A DNA stretch of 60,000 nt from Cristatella mucedo (taxonomy: Eukaryota; Bryozoa; Phylactolaemata; Cristatellidae), in NCBI GenBank assembly GCA_009760855.2, contig WPIO01000016.1, positions 1,819,001 to 1,879,000 of the forward strand, written 5' to 3'. Below the pieces are notes generated by a model. That model was not told the DNA's origin. It ran no database searches and saw only the letters and a program-made list of their open reading frames with translations. The position numbers and the translations under genes were made by a program. Positions within the stretch are counted from its first letter, which is position 1; each line of letters begins with the position of its first letter. Shown here one piece after another: positions 56,468 through 60,000 of the stretch.

Positions 56468-56838
56468 TCTCTTTAATCAATTCTTCAGGTAGATCACAAC
56501 TCTTTCCTGCATCTATCTCTTTCTTTATTTGTTTAGTTCGTTCTATTTTTTTAGAGTATGCTTCAGACTTCATACTATTTTTTTTCTATTTTTAAGTCTT
56601 TTAGAAACTCTTCAAAGATTGAACCATCTCTAACTTTAGTGAATATACATGCTATTTCAGGTTAAGAGTAATTGATTCTTAGTGCTTTGTATTCTAGTAC
56701 TAGTTTTACAGCATCTAACAAAGTTGACCTAATGTCTTCAATTCTACTCATTGGATATGAACAAATCTTAAAGTTTGAATATTGTTGACCTTGTGCTTCA
56801 TTGAGACAGTCTTTTCCTTTTGTTTCAACTGAAACCAT
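56448..56838 (-). pseudogene. Small charged protein of the element
   Basis: The ATG at 56838 is directly preceded by AATATAGAAA. About 60 codons (MVSVETKGKDCLNEAQGQQY...) run to a TAA at about 56657, after which the same frame continues (PEIACIFTKVRDGSIFEEFL). A shift in an A8 run near 56585 leads to a Lys/Glu-rich end (ETMDWKL). No family is recognised. Confidence 0.45.
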
Positions 56839-56875
56839 TTTCTATATTTTTTTATTTTGTTTTAATTTAAATTAA

Positions 56876-57387
56876 TTACACAGTGGTTGGTGCAGGTGCA
56901 TTAGTAGTTGTTTATGCATGTGCTGCTAGTGCTGCTACAATTGCTTTTTATCTTGCACTTGTACCATCAGATATATCAGGTAGAACAGCATAACATTCGT
57001 CCTTGACAATTCCAGAGATGTCAGGTTTAACTCCTGATACTCCTGAGATAACAGTCGAAAGTGTTGGAAGTTGACTTGCAATCCATGTTGTGTAACCAGA
57101 GATTTCACCAGGTGTATCTAGAAGAGCATAAACTTCAGCTCTAACTGTTGTTTCTAGATAAGCTGTTACATCTGACAGTCCTGCAGTAATTATCATTTGT
57201 GCTTTAATATCAAATTCATCTAGATAGAATTTCGTAACAGATGCATCAGTCATAAGCGAGATATTTGAATCAAATGTTTTTTGATCGTATGATGTCATTC
57301 TTGACTTAGCAAGATAATCAACGTAAGCTTTTGGTGCAGTAGCACTCGTTGCTAGATTAGATCACTAACATTAGTAGTTTCTTGCAT
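56876..57387 (-). pseudogene. Unidentified protein, two late in-frame TAA codons
   Basis: It starts at 57387 (TATATAGGAA before the ATG). After a frameshift near 57355 the segment YVDYLAKSRMTSYDQKTFDS opens a long clean frame to 56948 with beta-rich sequence. The frame continues past two TAA codons (about 56956 and 56917) to a natural-looking Pro/Thr end at 56876. The YVDYLAKSR motif also occurs in the gene ending at 48530. Function is unknown. Confidence 0.45.
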
Positions 57388-57389
57388 TT

Positions 57390-57640
<251 letters not shown>

Positions 57641-57751
57641 AATAATTGTAAAAAAATTACATGCACACAAATTAGAATAACAAACATGCTAAGAATTCTA
57701 GAAAGTTCAATTAATTTGTACACCGGGTTTTGTTTTGGGGGTTTTGAATTT

Positions 57752-57981
57752 TTAATTTGCTTCTTCAAGCATCTCATTTATCTTACTACGAAATTCCATT
57801 AGTTTATCACATGTATCACAGATCTCAATAAGAACACTAATAAATGACTATCTATTTCTGGAATAAGTTTATCAAGTGAGTTTTTAACTATTCTTTGATC
57901 AACACCTTTAAGTTTTTTTAAACAGATTTGTATTGCCATTTTTCTAGATTGTTCGCAACTAAGAATTCTTGAAACATCCAT
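57752..57981 (-). pseudogene. Small unidentified protein after the polymerase
   Basis: The ATG at 57981 is 3 nt after the polymerase frame's TAG, both within TATATAGAAAATG. Encoded is MDVSRILSCEQSRKMAIQIC.. with a shift near 57840 into EICDTCDKLMEFRSKINEML, ending at 57752. It contains a CxxC pair and helical segments; no family is recognised. Confidence 0.4.
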
Positions 57982-57984
57982 TTT

Positions 57985-60000
57985 CTATATAAGTAAAATA
58001 ATTTTTTTAAGTTCATCTTCTTTTTCATAATCTTGTTGCTCGTCTTCTCCAAACAGTAGTTCTTCAAGACTTATATCACCTTCTTCACTAGCATAAGAAT
58101 CTGATTCAGATGGATATTCCAAATCAGCTAAAACAAAAATACCTATATCACCATCTGCAGGTAGTGACATTATTTTTTCAAGAGGCCAATTACTTAGGTT
58201 GTCTTCAATAGATTCTGTAATAGGGCGGTGCTACATCATAGCAGTTGGGTATACACTTGTTGCACCCCAGTACATAATGTAGTTTCTTTGCTTTTCTTTA
58301 TTGTAGTTGGGATGTTTGTGGTTGTTAGCTGTACAAATTCTTTTGACTTACCTGGCAAATACCTCCTCTTATTGAGTTCTTAAACTTATGATAAAGTTTT
58401 AAATCATCTTCATTTTTACCTAGTAACTTAATAGTACATGAAGTATAAAACAAAGTACAAGACCACGCACAATGAGGTGCAGATAGATAATGAGCAGGAT
58501 CTAATTTAAATAATTCAATGAAACTGTTTCGATCAGCAAGAAGAGTGACATCCAATTTTAGATAAATATCGTGGTAATCACCTAAATTCTTCATATCCAA
58601 AACTTTAAAAACATTTAGCGCATATGTGCAATCTTCACTACTAATCTTGACTACTTCACTATACTTTTACCAAAACTAAGTTTACTATTGAATTCTTTGA
58701 TATTAGGAATTACATCCTCATTGAACCTATCAAACGAATTCATGTATTCATACGGATAAACTCCTTTTCTTGATATTATATCTAAAAGACTATCAGGATT
58801 AATATTTGGATATAGCTTTTTAAAGATACTCATTGTAATATCAAACTTTGAATTAGCTTCCTTTAATGAAGTAACAATATCAAATAATTTCCTCAAAATC
58901 ATTGAATGACATTGGCATGTAACTTTCCATATAATGCGCAGCAGGTTTACAATCAATACTGTATTAGTATTCTGTTTACAATCATATGTATTAATCATAT
59001 GTATTAATCAATACTGTATACCACACCCTTTTTACAATCAAATGAGAATAATAACCTTTGAAATTATATATAAAGATGGGTAGTTTCCAATCCTTATTAC
59101 AAAATCTATTAAATAATTACAAAGTTTATGTGCTGCTCCTCTAATATTACCTGTAAAATGGCAATGATCTCTAACTTTTGTTATACCATGTTCACTATCA
59201 AATTCTTTTTTTACAAACCCAACACGATTTAGAATTCTTAAAAACCTCTGTAGCATCGTCATCAATATCAATAGGTAGTTCTTTTAATTCAGATAACTTC
59301 TTTCTCAACTCACTAGAATAATTTATTAAAAATTCTAAAAGTAGCTCAACACATTTTCTCCTCTAGATATAAACTCCTTAACATTTCCATTATAGTCAAC
59401 AACAATTGCACAGGAACCACAAGGAACTTGAAGCATATTTGTGCATGAGTCACTACATTTAGCTGTAGTTAACTTATTATTACAATATTGTGGATTACCT
59501 TGTTTGATAGCATACTTTCATAACAAAGAACACATGTCTTTACACACAAGCTCTCGAAATATATATAGTGCTTTAATAAGTTTAGGATGATCACTAAATT
59601 TTTAAAGTGTAGTAGCTTATTTTACCTGTTTTCTTATTTTCTTGAATGCCTGGCATTTTAAAGTAGAATAATTAGAATTAACAGCATTACATATAAGTAA
59701 ATAATTTTCTAAATCTTTAGAAGTGAAGAATCTGTCTATGCATCTATGAAAATAGAATAATGAACCTCCCTTATTAGAAGTTCTACTAAGACTACTGAAG
59801 TTTTTATTAATACATAATGAATTTTTTCAAGTTTACTAATTAGTAATAAGTTAACATGTCCACTTGGAATTTCCAACCTCCTTCTTACAATTTTAAGAGG
59901 ATAAATACCAGATTTACTACTATATTCATAAACATGTATACTAACATTAAACAGTTTACCTTTTTAGTATAAATTAAACAAAAAATTAAAAAAAAATTAA
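57985..60000 (-). pseudogene. Protein-primed type family B DNA polymerase, truncated
   Basis: The Maverick replicative polymerase is read leftward from beyond the window edge. Landmarks are HVNLLLISKLEK near 59845-59880, a FISRGENVLSY segment near 59345-59390, the signature VRDHCHFTGNIRGAAH near 59120-59170, a decayed exonuclease FKGYYSHL near 59030-59055, KGVYPYEYMNSFDRF near 58710-58770, LGDYHDIYLKLDVTLLAD near 58535-58590 and the palm motif A region IMYWGATSVYPTAMM near 58235-58280. The catalytic Asp of motif A appears as Gly, a TAG follows AMM, and after DLEYPSE the sequence becomes an acidic tail ending at 57985. Palm motifs B and C are absent, so it cannot polymerise. Confidence 0.85.

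Overview
The window is eukaryotic, almost certainly from an invertebrate animal. The direct evidence is two spliced profilin genes with GT-AG introns, two animal-type non-LTR retrotransposon families, tRNA-derived SINEs, pogo/Tigger and hAT transposons, a Ty3/gypsy remnant, CpG-rich promoter regions and microsatellites. I cannot name the species; the profilins look generically invertebrate.

Layout. Bases 1-26200 hold a tandem pair of profilin genes about 20 kb apart (coding exons at 5095-6123 and 24379-25419), each with a matching GC-rich promoter block (about 1085-1445 and 22450-22789) that shares an inverted CCAAT box and a TTCGT...ACGAA palindrome-like element. Between them lie a pogo/Tigger transposase fossil, a Ty3/gypsy fossil, a nearly complete CR1/L2-like LINE ('LINE A', minus strand), a degenerate satellite of about 170 bp period, and SINE copies. 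A (CGG)n tract of about 55 units sits at 723-887. Bases 26200-38300 are a repeat graveyard: nested fragments of LINE A and a second CR1/L2-like family ('LINE B'), two SINE families, long (TA)n/(CA)n tracts, and GC-rich promoter-like islands at 31.3-32.6 kb and 37.4-38.2 kb.

From about 38.4 kb to the right edge the composition becomes AT-rich and gene-dense: this is most of a Maverick/Polinton (adintovirus-like) endogenous viral element that runs off the window. Recognisable modules are a DDE integrase, double-jelly-roll major capsid protein, further capsid-associated proteins, A32-type packaging ATPase, adenain-like cysteine protease, a phospholipase-A2-like virion protein, a YqaJ-type exonuclease, an HNH endonuclease, a protein-primed type family B DNA polymerase (truncated), and four paralogous genes with phage-tail-fibre-like repeats. 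Most genes carry in-frame stops and frameshifts, many of the latter in A/T runs, so the copy is a fossil (or, less likely, the assembly has indel errors). A 2719-bp hAT transposon with a perfect 8-bp target duplication has landed in the exonuclease gene, and a SINE family also present outside the element has inserted at 57.5 kb, which argues that the element is resident in the host genome.

The most unusual signal is a recurrent TATATAGA-like motif placed 2-15 nt before the start codons of about ten genes of the element on both strands, often containing the stop codon of the preceding gene. It looks like a virus-specific short-leader promoter or gene-junction signal.
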